DNA of 45,950 nucleotides from Pseudomonadota bacterium (lineage in GTDB: Bacteria > Myxococcota_A > UBA9160 > SZUA-336), in the NCBI GenBank assembly GCA_003247575.1, contig QJZC01000016.1:1-45950 (forward strand), written 5' to 3'. A program made the position numbers and the translations under genes. Position 1 is the stretch's first letter, and each line of letters opens with the position of its first letter. Below, piece by piece: positions 18,333 through 27,405 of the stretch. The notes beneath the pieces were generated by a model. The model was given only the letters and a program-made list of their open reading frames with translations, was not told the origin of the DNA and ran no database searches.

Positions 18333-20603
18333 ATGAGTCGGACGCCGGATCTACCCTTCCCAAACGATGCCGAGGGGCGTTCCGGCATGGAACGCATCGC
18401 AGAGCAGCGGGAGTTCGAGCGTGCATCCGAGCCTAGAGACGGGGCGGTCGAGGCCTGGTTTCTCGGGCCCAAGGCAGAGAACGCCGATCTGCTCGAGCAG
18501 CTGATCTTGGAGGCTCTGCGGGATCACGTGTACTGGCGCCGCAACTTCCATCCCGGAGATCCAGGCCACATCACCGAGGCGATGCGTCACTCGGAAGAGT
18601 ACATCCGAGCCGTGGGCGTGATGCGCGATGAGTTACGCGCGACGTTGGCGTTGCTCAAGCGCTCGGTCCCCTTCTTCAGCATGCGCTACCAGGGTCACAT
18701 GCTCTGGGATACGACCCTGCCGAGCACCGTCGGGTACTTCGCCGCAATGCTCCACAATCAGAACAATGCATCGTTCGAGGCGTCGCCCGTCACGTCGGTC
18801 ATCGAGCTCCTGGCCGGGCAGGAACTCTGTCGGATGGTGGGCTACCCGATAGACGAAGCGGAAGCCGACAGCCCGAGGCCCTGGGGGCACATCACCTGCG
18901 ATGGAACCGTGGCCAACATCGAAGCGCTCTGGGCCGCCCGCAATCTCAAGCTGCTCCCGCTGGCGACTCGCGCGGCCCTGATCGCCGAGCCCGAGCTGGC
19001 TGCCGCTCGCCGGCTGGAGGTGAGATCTGCGGGCTGCGAGCCGCGCCCACTCCTCGAGCTGGACTCTTGGCAAGCCCTGAACGTACCCGAGGACGAGGCG
19101 CTGGCATTGCCCGAGCGCTTGCGAGCGCTGGGCATCTCCCCAGAGCTCCTCGAGCGCAGCTTGCGGGCGCACTCCGTCCAGACGCTGGGCCTCGCTCGCT
19201 TCTTTAGGGAACAGGTCGGAGCAGACATCGGAGAGCCCGCCGTGATCGTACCAGCGACGGCGCACTATTCTCTCACCAAGGCGATGGCTCTTCTCGGCCT
19301 GGGCGCCGGAAACCTGATTTGCGTGCCGGTCGATCCGGACGCGCGCATGGACCCCGACGCATTGGCTCGAGCGCTGGCGAGCGCTCGAGCCGAGCGGCGG
19401 CCTGTCGTCGCTGTCGTCGCAGTCCTCGGCTCTACGGAGACCGGAGCCGTGGACCCCTTGTTGAAGGTGCTGGCGCTGCGCGATTCACAGCTGAGCCTCG
19501 GGTTATCGTTCCACGTCCACGCGGATGCAGCGTGGGGCGGCTACTTCACCTGTGTCGAGCGACAGAGCGCAGCGGCGCGTGGAACACCCGGGGCTCAGCC
19601 GGAACTCCCCGCGCCGGGCCGGCTCAGCGCCTATGTCGGGAAACAGCTCGCCGCGCTCTCCTGGGCGGACACCGTCACGGTAGATCCTCACAAGTCCGGG
19701 TACGTACCCTACCCGGCGGGTGCGCTCTGCTACCGCAACTCGCGGTTGCGCCACTTGATCCGGTTTGCCGCGCCCTACGTCGTGCACGGGGTAGAGGATC
19801 CGGACGTGGGCATCTTCGGAATCGAGGGCTCGAAGCCCGGCGCCTCCGCGGTCTCTGTCTATCTCAGCCATCGAGTCATTCCCGCGGATCGGTCCGGCTA
19901 CGGAAAGATCATCTCGCAAGCACTGGTGAGCTGCCGGAGGCTGTATCTGCGGTTGCTCACACTGGCGCGCGATGGCGACCCGTTTCGAGTCATTCCCGTT
20001 CCGCGGCTCGAGGCGGAGCGTGCACGTGCCGGAGCCGACCGCGAGAGCGAAGAGCTCCAGGCGCTCGGGCAGCACGCGGTCGGGCTGAACGACGCGGACG
20101 TGCTCGCCGACGCGGAGGCGAGTCAGCGCCTGCGCGACCTGGGGCCAGATCTGAACATCCTCACGTACGCCTTCAACTTCGTCGGCCGAGACGGAGAGCT
20201 CAATCCTGATCTCGACGCGCTCAATCGGCTCAACCTCGAGATCTATCGACGATTGCGCGTGCAGCCAGGCGAAGAGATCTACGGCTATCGGCTGCTGGTG
20301 AGCCATACACGCTTCTCCGAGAGCGAATATGGTCCGGCCTTCATGGACGAGCTCAAGCGCCGCCTGGGCGTACGCGACGCGACAAAGGGGGACATCGACG
20401 TACTCCGCTCTGTCGTCATGGACCCGTGGGTGACCGACACTCCGCAGGGCTCGTTCATCGAGATCTTGGCAGAGGAATTTCGCTCGGCCGTCCTTGCCTC
20501 GCTACGCGAGCTCAGCGCCCGCGGAAGCATCGAGGCCACCGAGGTCGACCTCAAGGAGAAGGCGGCCTCGAAGCCGGAGAGCTCTTCACCCGCCTCGCGC
20601 TGA
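18333..20603 (+). CDS. PLP-dependent group II amino-acid decarboxylase
   Basis: 756 aa from the ATG at 18333, preceded by AAGGAG at 18316-18321; the frame upstream to 18192 is rejected as non-coding in character. The PLP lysine is Lys454 in VDPHKSGYVPYPAG; Asp398 in HVHADAAWGGY would bind the pyridine nitrogen. The N-terminal substrate/dimer region has WFLGPKAENADLLEQLI, YWRRNFHPGDP and GHMLWDTTLPS, as in the large tyrosine/aspartate decarboxylase-like branch. The C-terminal 200 residues include LNILTYAFNFVG and a VMDPWVTD motif. It would convert an amino acid to an amine (or beta-alanine) plus CO2 in the cytosol, consuming a proton. The divergent permease suggests substrate/product exchange, as in acid-resistance or amine-producing systems; tyrosine-like specificity is only a family hint. 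Confidence 0.88.
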   Translation: MSRTPDLPFPNDAEGRSGMERIAEQREFERASEPRDGAVEAWFLGPKAENADLLEQLILEALRDHVYWRRNFHPGDPGHITEAMRHSEEYIRAVGVMRDELRATLALLKRSVPFFSMRYQGHMLWDTTLPSTVGYFAAMLHNQNNASFEASPVTSVIELLAGQELCRMVGYPIDEAEADSPRPWGHITCDGTVANIEALWAARNLKLLPLATRAALIAEPELAAARRLEVRSAGCEPRPLLELDSWQALNVPEDEALALPERLRALGISPELLERSLRAHSVQTLGLARFFREQVGADIGEPAVIVPATAHYSLTKAMALLGLGAGNLICVPVDPDARMDPDALARALASARAERRPVVAVVAVLGSTETGAVDPLLKVLALRDSQLSLGLSFHVHADAAWGGYFTCVERQSAAARGTPGAQPELPAPGRLSAYVGKQLAALSWADTVTVDPHKSGYVPYPAGALCYRNSRLRHLIRFAAPYVVHGVEDPDVGIFGIEGSKPGASAVSVYLSHRVIPADRSGYGKIISQALVSCRRLYLRLLTLARDGDPFRVIPVPRLEAERARAGADRESEELQALGQHAVGLNDADVLADAEASQRLRDLGPDLNILTYAFNFVGRDGELNPDLDALNRLNLEIYRRLRVQPGEEIYGYRLLVSHTRFSESEYGPAFMDELKRRLGVRDATKGDIDVLRSVVMDPWVTDTPQGSFIEILAEEFRSAVLASLRELSARGSIEATEVDLKEKAASKPESSSPASR

Positions 20604-21120
20604 GCCTTCCGAAGCGCGCAATCAGGGCGGACACGACGGCTCTGTCGACCGAACGAGGCAGGCAAGCCTCCACGAAGGTGCGCTCCAGACGAAGCGCGAG
20701 CACGACGCACAGCATCAGTGCGAACGCAGTGATGCTCACGTTCTGCCACGAGGCCAGCGACCAACCGATCGAGCTCGTGATCTCGTAGTCGTGAAAGGGA
20801 TATAAGTATCGAATCCCCCATTCACGCCCACTCCCCAACAGATCGCACACGAGGTGCAGGTGGAACGCGATCAGCGACAGCCAGAAGACTCTGACGCGGT
20901 GGCGCGCGATCCAAGCCGCCGCAAGGGCCACCATGACCGCTGCACAGGCCCCATGCGTCAAGGTGTGATGCCATCGCCCGTACGCATCCTCGCCTGCGAG
21001 CACGGTCAGTCCATCGAGGTCCGGGGCAATCCCCGACCACGCCACGAGGGCACGATCCCTCCAATGGGACAGTTGACACCCCGTCAGCCACGACAGAACG
21101 AAGTGAGATTGAGGATGCAT
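20551..21120 (-). CDS. YdjM-type membrane-bound metal-dependent hydrolase
   Basis: 189 aa starting MHPQSHFVLSWL at 21120; the longer frame upstream is Arg-rich and rejected. The histidine/aspartate pattern of the family (PF04307) is visible: SHFVLSW, IAPDLDGL, RWHHTLTHG, FHLHLVCDLLG, and the FHDYEI stretch. Four to five hydrophobic helices make it an inner-membrane protein. Its last 53 bases overlap the 3' end of the decarboxylase on the other strand. The enzymatic role of the family is not well established. Confidence 0.82.
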   Translation of the reverse strand: MHPQSHFVLSWLTGCQLSHWRDRALVAWSGIAPDLDGLTVLAGEDAYGRWHHTLTHGACAAVMVALAAAWIARHRVRVFWLSLIAFHLHLVCDLLGSGREWGIRYLYPFHDYEITSSIGWSLASWQNVSITAFALMLCVVLALRLERTFVEACLPRSVDRAVVSALIARFGRLSARRVKSSPASRPPSP

Positions 21121-21318
21121 GCGTCTGCATCGGCGTGCACGTAGGTCAGCCTGAGTCGCCTCCCTTCGCTGAGTCGTTCTGACCCGGAATTGTCGCCTAT
21201 TGCCTCGCTGTCGAGCCAAAACTCCCCACCAGACGCGTTCGTGCCTGTGTCGTCTGGCACCGATCCTGCTTCAGCACACCGACGGAGCAGCATCGAAAGC
21301 TGGACCAGGAGGGCGAAC

Positions 21319-23709
21319 ATGCAGTACGTGCGGCGCTTCGACAGCCTGACCCTCGACGACGTTCCGTTGGTTGGCGGAAAGAATGCGTCGTTCGGGGAGA
21401 TGATTCGCGAGCTACGACCTCTGGGCGTGCAGGTGCCGGACGGCTTTGCCGTAACGGCAGATGGCTGGCACGCCCTACTCGATGGGGCCGGCTTGCGGAG
21501 CAAGCTCCACGAGATCCTCGCAGAACTCGACCTTTCGGACGTCGACTCCCTTCGCAGCTGTGGAGCGGCCGCGCGCAAGCTCATTCGGTCGGCTCCGCTC
21601 CCCGGGAAGCTCGTGGAAGAGCTCGTGCAAGCCTATCGCGCACTCTCCGCCCAAAGCGGCGAGGATGCGACCGACGTCGCCGTACGATCGAGCGCGACGG
21701 CCGAAGACCTCCCCACCGCGAGCTTCGCGGGACAGCAGGAGACCTACCTCAACGTGCACGGCTCAGAAGCTCTGTTGGAGGCCTGCAGTCGCTGCTTCGC
21801 GTCGCTCTACACGGACCGTGCGATCTCGTACCGTGCCGAGCGAGGTTTCGAGCACGAGAAAGTCGCGCTCTCGATCGGTGTCCAGAAGATGGTCCGCTCG
21901 GACCTGGCCGGTTCGGGGGTCATGTTCACGCTGGACACCGAGAGTGGCTTCGACAAGGTGGTGCTCGTTACCGCGATCTATGGCCTCGGTGAGAACATCG
22001 TTCAAGGCCTCACCAACCCAGACGAGTATGTGGTCTTCAAGCCGACCATGACCGAGATCTCTCGTCGTCTGGGCTCGAAAGAGCTTGCGATGGTCTACGA
22101 CGAAGGTGGGGGTCGGGCGACGCGCAACGTGGCCGTTCCAGACGCACTGCAGAGGCAGTTCGTGCTGTCGAAGGACGAGGTGCAGGAGCTGGCGCGGCAA
22201 GCGCTGGCGATCGAAGAGCACTACAGCAAGCGCGCGGGAGAATGGCGACCGATGGACATCGAGTGGGCGAAGGATGGAGCTACGCAGCAGCTCTACATCG
22301 TGCAGGCGCGCCCGGAGACCACACACTCACGCGCCGACCGCGCCAAGCTCGTGACCTATCGACTGAAGGAGCGAGGCCCCGTGCTGGTGCGTGGCCGAGC
22401 CGTGGGTGGCCAGATCGGGGTGGGCCCGGTTTCCCGCCTGGACAGCGCCGCAGATCTTCACCGCTTCGTACCTGGCTCAGTTTTGGTGACGGCCATGACC
22501 GATCCCGACTGGGAGCCGGTTCTCAAGCAGGCGGCCGCGATCGTCACCGACCGGGGCGGGCGGACCTGCCATGCCGCGATCGTGAGCCGCGAGCTGGGAA
22601 TCCCGTGCGTCGTAGGAACGGGTGACGGTACGCACGTGCTCCAGTCAGGCCAACACGTGACGGTGAGCTGCGCGGAGGGCGAGACCGGCCTGGTCATGGA
22701 TGGCGCGCTCGCATTCGAGCGTGAGGAGATCTCTGTGGCCGAGTTGCCGACCACGCGGACACAGATCTACCTGAACGCAGCCAATCCTGATCAGGCGTTT
22801 CATCTGGCATCGCTTCCCGTGGATGGCGTGGGCCTGGCGCGCGAGGAGTTCATCGTCACGAACCACATTGGCATCCATCCGATGGCGCTCGTGCACCCCG
22901 ACCGCACCGATGCCGCCACGCGCGCAGAGATCGAACGCCGCACCCGTGGCTACCCCAAGCCCACCGAGTTCTTCGTGGACCGGCTCGCCGAAGGGATCGC
23001 ACGGATTGCTGCCGCGTTCTACCCGAAGCCCGTGATCGTCCGGCTCTCGGATTTCAAGAGCAACGAGTACGCTGGCCTGCTCGGCGGCAGCGCGTTCGAG
23101 CGACCCGAAGAGAATCCGATGATCGGCTTTCGCGGGGCATCCCGCTACGCACACACCGCGTATGCAGAGGGTTTTGCGCTGGAGTGTCAAGCGCTGCTTC
23201 GAGTTCGGAAGGACATGCGACTCGACAACGTGATCATCATGATTCCCTTCTGTAGAACCGTGGAAGAAGCTCAGCGCGTGCAGGAGGCCATGGCGAGCCA
23301 TGGCCTGAAACGCGGTGAGCAGGGCCTCCAGATCTACGTCATGTGCGAGATTCCGGCCAACGTGCTGCTGGTGGACGAGTTTGCGCAGCACTTCGACGGC
23401 TTCTCGATCGGTTCGAATGATCTCACGCAGCTCGTGTTGGGCGTGGACCGCGACTCCGAGATGCTCGCCTCGCTCTTCGACGAACGTAATCCGGCGGTGC
23501 TCAAGGCCCTCGGAATGGCAATCGCGGGAGCGCACTCGGCCGGCTGCAAGATCGGAATCTGCGGGCAGGCGCCGAGCGATCACGCCGAGGTAGCAGAGTT
23601 TCTGGTGCGACGCGGGATCGACAGCCTGTCTCTGTCCGCCGACGTCGTCATCGAGAGCCGAATTCGGCTCGCCCAGCTCGAAGCGACGCTCGGCCGGAAC
23701 CCGGCCTAG
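21319..23709 (+). CDS. ppsA: Phosphoenolpyruvate synthase
   Basis: 796 aa, matching the usual size. AGGAGGG at 21307-21313 places the start at the ATG 21319 (MQYVRRFDSL). The N-terminal ATP-grasp nucleotide-binding domain has GGKNASFGEM and VAVRSSATAEDLP...FAGQQETYLN. The swivelling phosphohistidine domain has TDRGGRTCHAAIVSRELG with catalytic His418. The C-terminal TIM barrel has FKSNEYAGL, SNDLTQLVLGVDRD and IGICGQAPSD with Cys748. These align with E. coli His421 and Cys751. It makes PEP from pyruvate and ATP. A zinc-finger/universal-stress gene starts 44 bases downstream and is probably in the same operon, an association seen in low-oxygen stress loci. Confidence 0.97.
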   Translation: MQYVRRFDSLTLDDVPLVGGKNASFGEMIRELRPLGVQVPDGFAVTADGWHALLDGAGLRSKLHEILAELDLSDVDSLRSCGAAARKLIRSAPLPGKLVEELVQAYRALSAQSGEDATDVAVRSSATAEDLPTASFAGQQETYLNVHGSEALLEACSRCFASLYTDRAISYRAERGFEHEKVALSIGVQKMVRSDLAGSGVMFTLDTESGFDKVVLVTAIYGLGENIVQGLTNPDEYVVFKPTMTEISRRLGSKELAMVYDEGGGRATRNVAVPDALQRQFVLSKDEVQELARQALAIEEHYSKRAGEWRPMDIEWAKDGATQQLYIVQARPETTHSRADRAKLVTYRLKERGPVLVRGRAVGGQIGVGPVSRLDSAADLHRFVPGSVLVTAMTDPDWEPVLKQAAAIVTDRGGRTCHAAIVSRELGIPCVVGTGDGTHVLQSGQHVTVSCAEGETGLVMDGALAFEREEISVAELPTTRTQIYLNAANPDQAFHLASLPVDGVGLAREEFIVTNHIGIHPMALVHPDRTDAATRAEIERRTRGYPKPTEFFVDRLAEGIARIAAAFYPKPVIVRLSDFKSNEYAGLLGGSAFERPEENPMIGFRGASRYAHTAYAEGFALECQALLRVRKDMRLDNVIIMIPFCRTVEEAQRVQEAMASHGLKRGEQGLQIYVMCEIPANVLLVDEFAQHFDGFSIGSNDLTQLVLGVDRDSEMLASLFDERNPAVLKALGMAIAGAHSAGCKIGICGQAPSDHAEVAEFLVRRGIDSLSLSADVVIESRIRLAQLEATLGRNPA

Positions 23710-23753
23710 CCAGGTTGGAAAGCAGCCTTGCCTGAGAATCGAAGGAAAAAGCC

Positions 23754-24362
23754 ATGTTGATGAAGTGCCCAGTTTGTGGTGACCACATCGTTCAAGCCAA
23801 CGCTGTCGAGATTCCGCTCGGAGATACGATCCATCGCTACTGCTCCCTGCGCTGCGCCGATGTCGACCAGCCGGGCTTGTCTCGCCAGATTCCGCTGCTG
23901 CCTCTACCCGCTCCCCCTCGACGCATCTTGGTTCCGGTCGACGGCTCGGGACCGGCGACGCGCGCGGTAACTCGTGCCGCCTCTCTAGCGGCCGAGAACG
24001 GCGCGGAAGTCGAGATCCTGCATGCGGTGGACGCGGGCTGGCTACGAAGTCTCGAACTCGGCGCAGCTGGACAGACCGCGCAACACCTGGGTGTGAAGCG
24101 TGTCGACGTGGGACAGGTGCTCGAGGCCGACGCCAAGGTTCAGCTCGCACACTGCGAGCGCATCTGTCGAGAAGTGGGCGTGAAGGTAAGCACGCGCATC
24201 GAGACCAGGCCCGCCGTGGCTGCGATTCTCGAAGCGTCCAAGCACGTGGATCTCGTGATCATGGGCCGCTCCGGCTTGGATGCTGTGGCGGATACCGCGA
24301 TCGGGGCGACGGCACTGCGCGTGATCGCACAGTCGAGCTGCCCGGTATTGGTCGTACACTGA
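23754..24362 (+). CDS. Zinc-finger/universal stress protein (UspA) fusion
   Basis: 202 aa; GAAGGA lies eight bases before the ATG at 23754. Residues 1-36 form a compact Cys4 site (Cys5, Cys8, Cys30, Cys34: KCPVCGDHIV and YCSLRC), like TRASH/YHS-type zinc ribbons. Residues 55-202 are a complete UspA domain: RRILVPVDGSG, the ARAVTRAASLA-like helix, VDLVIMGRSGLD, and a final SCPVLVVH. The GRSG...AT stretch approximates the ATP-binding G-2x-G-9x-G(S/T) motif (GRSGLDAVADTAIGATA), with A in place of the last conserved G/S. Placement directly behind PEP synthase suggests joint induction under energy or oxygen limitation. The metal-ribbon fusion is less usual than single or tandem Usp proteins. Confidence 0.9.
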   Translation: MLMKCPVCGDHIVQANAVEIPLGDTIHRYCSLRCADVDQPGLSRQIPLLPLPAPPRRILVPVDGSGPATRAVTRAASLAAENGAEVEILHAVDAGWLRSLELGAAGQTAQHLGVKRVDVGQVLEADAKVQLAHCERICREVGVKVSTRIETRPAVAAILEASKHVDLVIMGRSGLDAVADTAIGATALRVIAQSSCPVLVVH

Positions 24363-24497
24363 ACAGAACTAGAGCCGCTCCCGGGCTTGCATACGGGCCT
24401 CGGAGGCCGGCAGGTCCCAAGACAGCGCAAATTTCCAGCGCCGAGCTCGCAGATGTGTCCCGCCGCGCCAGTTCGCTGGCTTCCCAATGACCTGTGA

Positions 24498-26033
24498 TTG
24501 AGTGGGCCGTCTGTCGTACGATCCCGATGCGTGAAAACACTGGGCAGCTCCTCGCGATCGAGATCACCGGCACGTAGAGCGCAGCTACGGGCGATCACCG
24601 CGCGCGCGACAACAGATTCGGATCCGACACGATCGGTCACCTCGATCCGGGAGAAGCAACACCCAGGCACCTGGCTTCGCGAGGCCTTGCACTCGCTCTT
24701 CGTGCGCCCCCCCGGGGGGGCCAAGATTGCGGCGCTGGACGGTGCGCGCGCCTTCGCTGTCCTGGTGGTCGTGATCCATCACGCCTGGCTCGGGCGTTGC
24801 GGGCTCTTCCGCTCTGACTGCCAGCCCGATCTGACCGGCGAACCGCTCTCGGTCCACGCTCTTGGGCTGATCTTTGGCCACGGGGACCTGGGCGTCGACA
24901 TCTTCTTCGTTCTGAGTGGTTACCTGATCTTCTCCGTGCTCCACCGTGCCCTAGGACGTCGGGGCCACTCGATCCGCGAGACGGTCGGACGCTTTCTGGT
25001 GCGCCGCTTCCTGCGCCTCTATCCCGCTCTTGCGCTCATGATTCCGTTGAACATGGCGTTCTTCGCACTGCTCCCGGGAATCGATGCGGGCGCCGGCCCC
25101 CTGCTCGAGGGCTGTCGTGCGCACGCTTGGACCAATTACCTGTTGGTGAACAACGTCACGGCGATCGGTGGGAGCGTGTTGCAGCTTGGTGGTGCGTCAC
25201 TGGGCTGTGTACCGTGGACCTGGTCGATCGCGATCGAGTGGCAGTTCTATCTGCTGAGTCCACTCCTCATCTGGCTCTACGTGCGGACACATGCGCGCGC
25301 CCGAGAGCAGGGGCGTCGCCTCGCTTGGTGGCGCGGCTCCGCGCTCGCGGTCATCTTGTTCGTCCTCTCGTTCGGAGCCGGCGCCACTGCCGTGTTCGCA
25401 CTCGACCTCGGAGCGCCAGGTCTTTCTGATCTCAAAATGAGCCACTACATGGCGTGGATGTATGCGAATCCACTTACCCGTTGCAGTGCATATCTCATCG
25501 GGATGGCAGCTGCGGCCTATCGCACGCATTGCGACGCTTCAGCCACTCCGCCTCGCGCCGAGGATGGGTTGGGCAACCGTTCACAGAGTGCGGGCGTACC
25601 TGCCCCTTGGTGGCACACCTGCGCTGTGATCACGAGTGTAAGCTTGTTTCTGCTTGGCGTCGTGCCCTACTTCCCGTGGCGCACGCTGAATCTCTCTGTC
25701 TCCCTGCTCGGACGTACGCTCTTCAGCGCCGCTGTCGCGCTCATTCTCGTCGGCGGTGCTGCCCCCGAAGCCCCCCGTTCCCGGCTGACCCGGATCCTCA
25801 AACACCGGATCTGGTATCCGCTCGCGCAGGTCAGCTATAGCGTCTACCTGTGGCAGTTCGTGGGGATCGAGCTCGCGCGCTGGTGCTTTTCCACGCTGGG
25901 CTTACTCCCCTATCACAGCCCAGCAGTGTGGATGGTCTTCGCCTTGGTCTCGATCGCCATGAGCTTCGCAATCGGGGCGGCAAGCTACATCTTTGTCGAG
26001 CGCCCCACACTCAACCTGCGCCCTGCGGCATGA
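24498..26033 (+). CDS. Acyltransferase family 3 (OafA/YrhL-like) membrane protein
   Basis: 511 aa if begun at TTG 24498; GTG at 24531 is equally plausible and neither has a clear ribosome binding site. The family core starts near residue 78: ALDGARAFAVLVVVIHHAWL with the catalytic-type His pair, GVDIFFVLSGYLIF, RFLRLYPAL, and WSIAIEWQFYLLSPLL. About ten helices follow, ending in YIFVERP. Such enzymes O-acylate surface sugars or lipids from the cytoplasmic side. A C7G7 run at 24707-24720, inside the N-terminal coding part just before the core, is a potential slippage site. No glycan-biosynthesis genes are adjacent. Confidence 0.88.
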   Translation: MSGPSVVRSRCVKTLGSSSRSRSPARRAQLRAITARATTDSDPTRSVTSIREKQHPGTWLREALHSLFVRPPGGAKIAALDGARAFAVLVVVIHHAWLGRCGLFRSDCQPDLTGEPLSVHALGLIFGHGDLGVDIFFVLSGYLIFSVLHRALGRRGHSIRETVGRFLVRRFLRLYPALALMIPLNMAFFALLPGIDAGAGPLLEGCRAHAWTNYLLVNNVTAIGGSVLQLGGASLGCVPWTWSIAIEWQFYLLSPLLIWLYVRTHARAREQGRRLAWWRGSALAVILFVLSFGAGATAVFALDLGAPGLSDLKMSHYMAWMYANPLTRCSAYLIGMAAAAYRTHCDASATPPRAEDGLGNRSQSAGVPAPWWHTCAVITSVSLFLLGVVPYFPWRTLNLSVSLLGRTLFSAAVALILVGGAAPEAPRSRLTRILKHRIWYPLAQVSYSVYLWQFVGIELARWCFSTLGLLPYHSPAVWMVFALVSIAMSFAIGAASYIFVERPTLNLRPAA

Positions 26034-26496
26034 TCCACGAGTATGTGCACCCCGAGCTCCGGGACCTTCAACCACGATCGCGGCACACACGAGCGAAGGA
26101 TGGGGCAGGCTCCTGCGGTCGCTGCGCACACAGGCCGCAGACAAGACAGCCCACTACCTAGTGACTCAGTCGAGAGACGAGCCACCGGGAGCAGCGGGCT
26201 ATCGCCCAGGCCACTGTGTTGCCGCACCCTGAGCTCCGCCTCGTTCCTTGGCAACTCGTCCAGCGATCGCACCTTCATCGCACCCAACCACTCGGACCAC
26301 TACGAGCACGTGATCCCGATGTTGAGGATGTTCACTAGGGTCTGTCATACACTACCCAGCGCGGACCTCTCGACGACGAGACCTGAGATCTTTGCGATGG
26401 CCTTGGCGGTGATCAGCTTACTAGGGCACCATTTCAGCGCCCCTAGCTCGTACCGGCTAGACTCGGTTGCCTGCCGTTCGCCGGCCGAATGCGCAT
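26034..26496 (+). other. Intergenic region before module copy 2
   Basis: No gene with recognisable features. An open frame at 26043-26552 overlaps the start of module copy 2 but has no domain and no ribosome binding site. The GC content appears to fall across this stretch toward the module. Promoter elements for the module should lie here. Confidence 0.4.
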
Positions 26497-27405
26497 ATGG
26501 GAGCCCGGCCAAGCTCATGTGCTGCGCTGGTCCAGTGCCATGGTCACATTAGACTAACCGGGAGGCTTTGCTTAGGACTACCAACTGAGGACCGCTACCA
26601 GATTTTTCGTATAGTCGACGGCATCCAGGAGCTTCGCGGCGCCGGTGTGGCTCTCATGGCCGACAATCAGTGCTCTATTCTTCGTGGGTCCGTGCATTCC
26701 TCTGGGCTCACTACATTCGTCATTCTGAGGGCCATCGATTGGGATGACCTATCTCCAGGAAAGGCCCCGGAGCGAAGCTGGCTGAGAATCCTGAGCGAAA
26801 TCGCCGCCGCCGGACTGACCTGCAGCGCAGCTGGTTTGTCGGGTTTCGTGGCGTTCGGGTCGACCGCGGCCACTCCGCTCACGATTGGTGGATCGTCTCC
26901 AGTCGCCTACCTGAGCGGCGCTGCATTCGTCGCGACCTCGCTACAGTGTGGTAACTCGATTCTTCGCGCCGGTGGAGAGATATTTTCAACTGGATTTACA
27001 GATGATCTGGACAGCAATGAGTGGTATTCAGCCACGTCAAAGGCACTGGATGCGATCTCCCTGGTTGGGGTCACAACGGCCGCCTCGGCAACGATTCGAT
27101 CCGTTCTCCTCGTCCGGCGTGCAACTGGTCGTCCACTGTTCCAGATTCTTCGAACCCTGAGTCGAGCCGAGCGGAAGCGACTCGCCGAAGAGCTCGTGCG
27201 ATTCAAGGCTCCGGGGGTGAGCAACAAGAAGATGAAGATGTTGTTCCGGGTCGGCCAACACGCAAAGATCTTCAAGAATTCTGAGATCTTGCCCGTACTG
27301 AAACTGAAGCTGATCGACGGACTTGCTGCAAGTCTGAGTTTCACCAGCAGTGGAGTGGCTGGAGTAGTGAACGATCTAGTCGTGTACGTCTACCAGGAAC
27401 CCTGA
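26497..27405 (+). CDS. Unknown protein, module copy 2, gene A
   Basis: 302 aa from ATG 26497; TTG 26467 in the same frame is an alternative, and a TAG at 26458 bounds the frame. It is a divergent paralogue of the protein at 8293-9252. Matching elements in order are LPTEDRYQI near the N-terminus, GLTCSAAG, SLQCGNSILRAGGE, DSNEWY (172-177), ALDAISLVGVTTAASAT, LSRAERKRLAEELVR and PGVSNKKMKMLFRVG. Like copy 1 it has a soluble N-terminal ~90 residues, two or three hydrophobic Gly/Ala-rich segments and a charged C-terminus. Its stop overlaps the start of gene B (TGATG), so translation is coupled. Base composition is less GC-rich than the neighbours, suggesting transfer. Function unknown. Confidence 0.72.
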   Translation: MGARPSSCAALVQCHGHIRLTGRLCLGLPTEDRYQIFRIVDGIQELRGAGVALMADNQCSILRGSVHSSGLTTFVILRAIDWDDLSPGKAPERSWLRILSEIAAAGLTCSAAGLSGFVAFGSTAATPLTIGGSSPVAYLSGAAFVATSLQCGNSILRAGGEIFSTGFTDDLDSNEWYSATSKALDAISLVGVTTAASATIRSVLLVRRATGRPLFQILRTLSRAERKRLAEELVRFKAPGVSNKKMKMLFRVGQHAKIFKNSEILPVLKLKLIDGLAASLSFTSSGVAGVVNDLVVYVYQEP

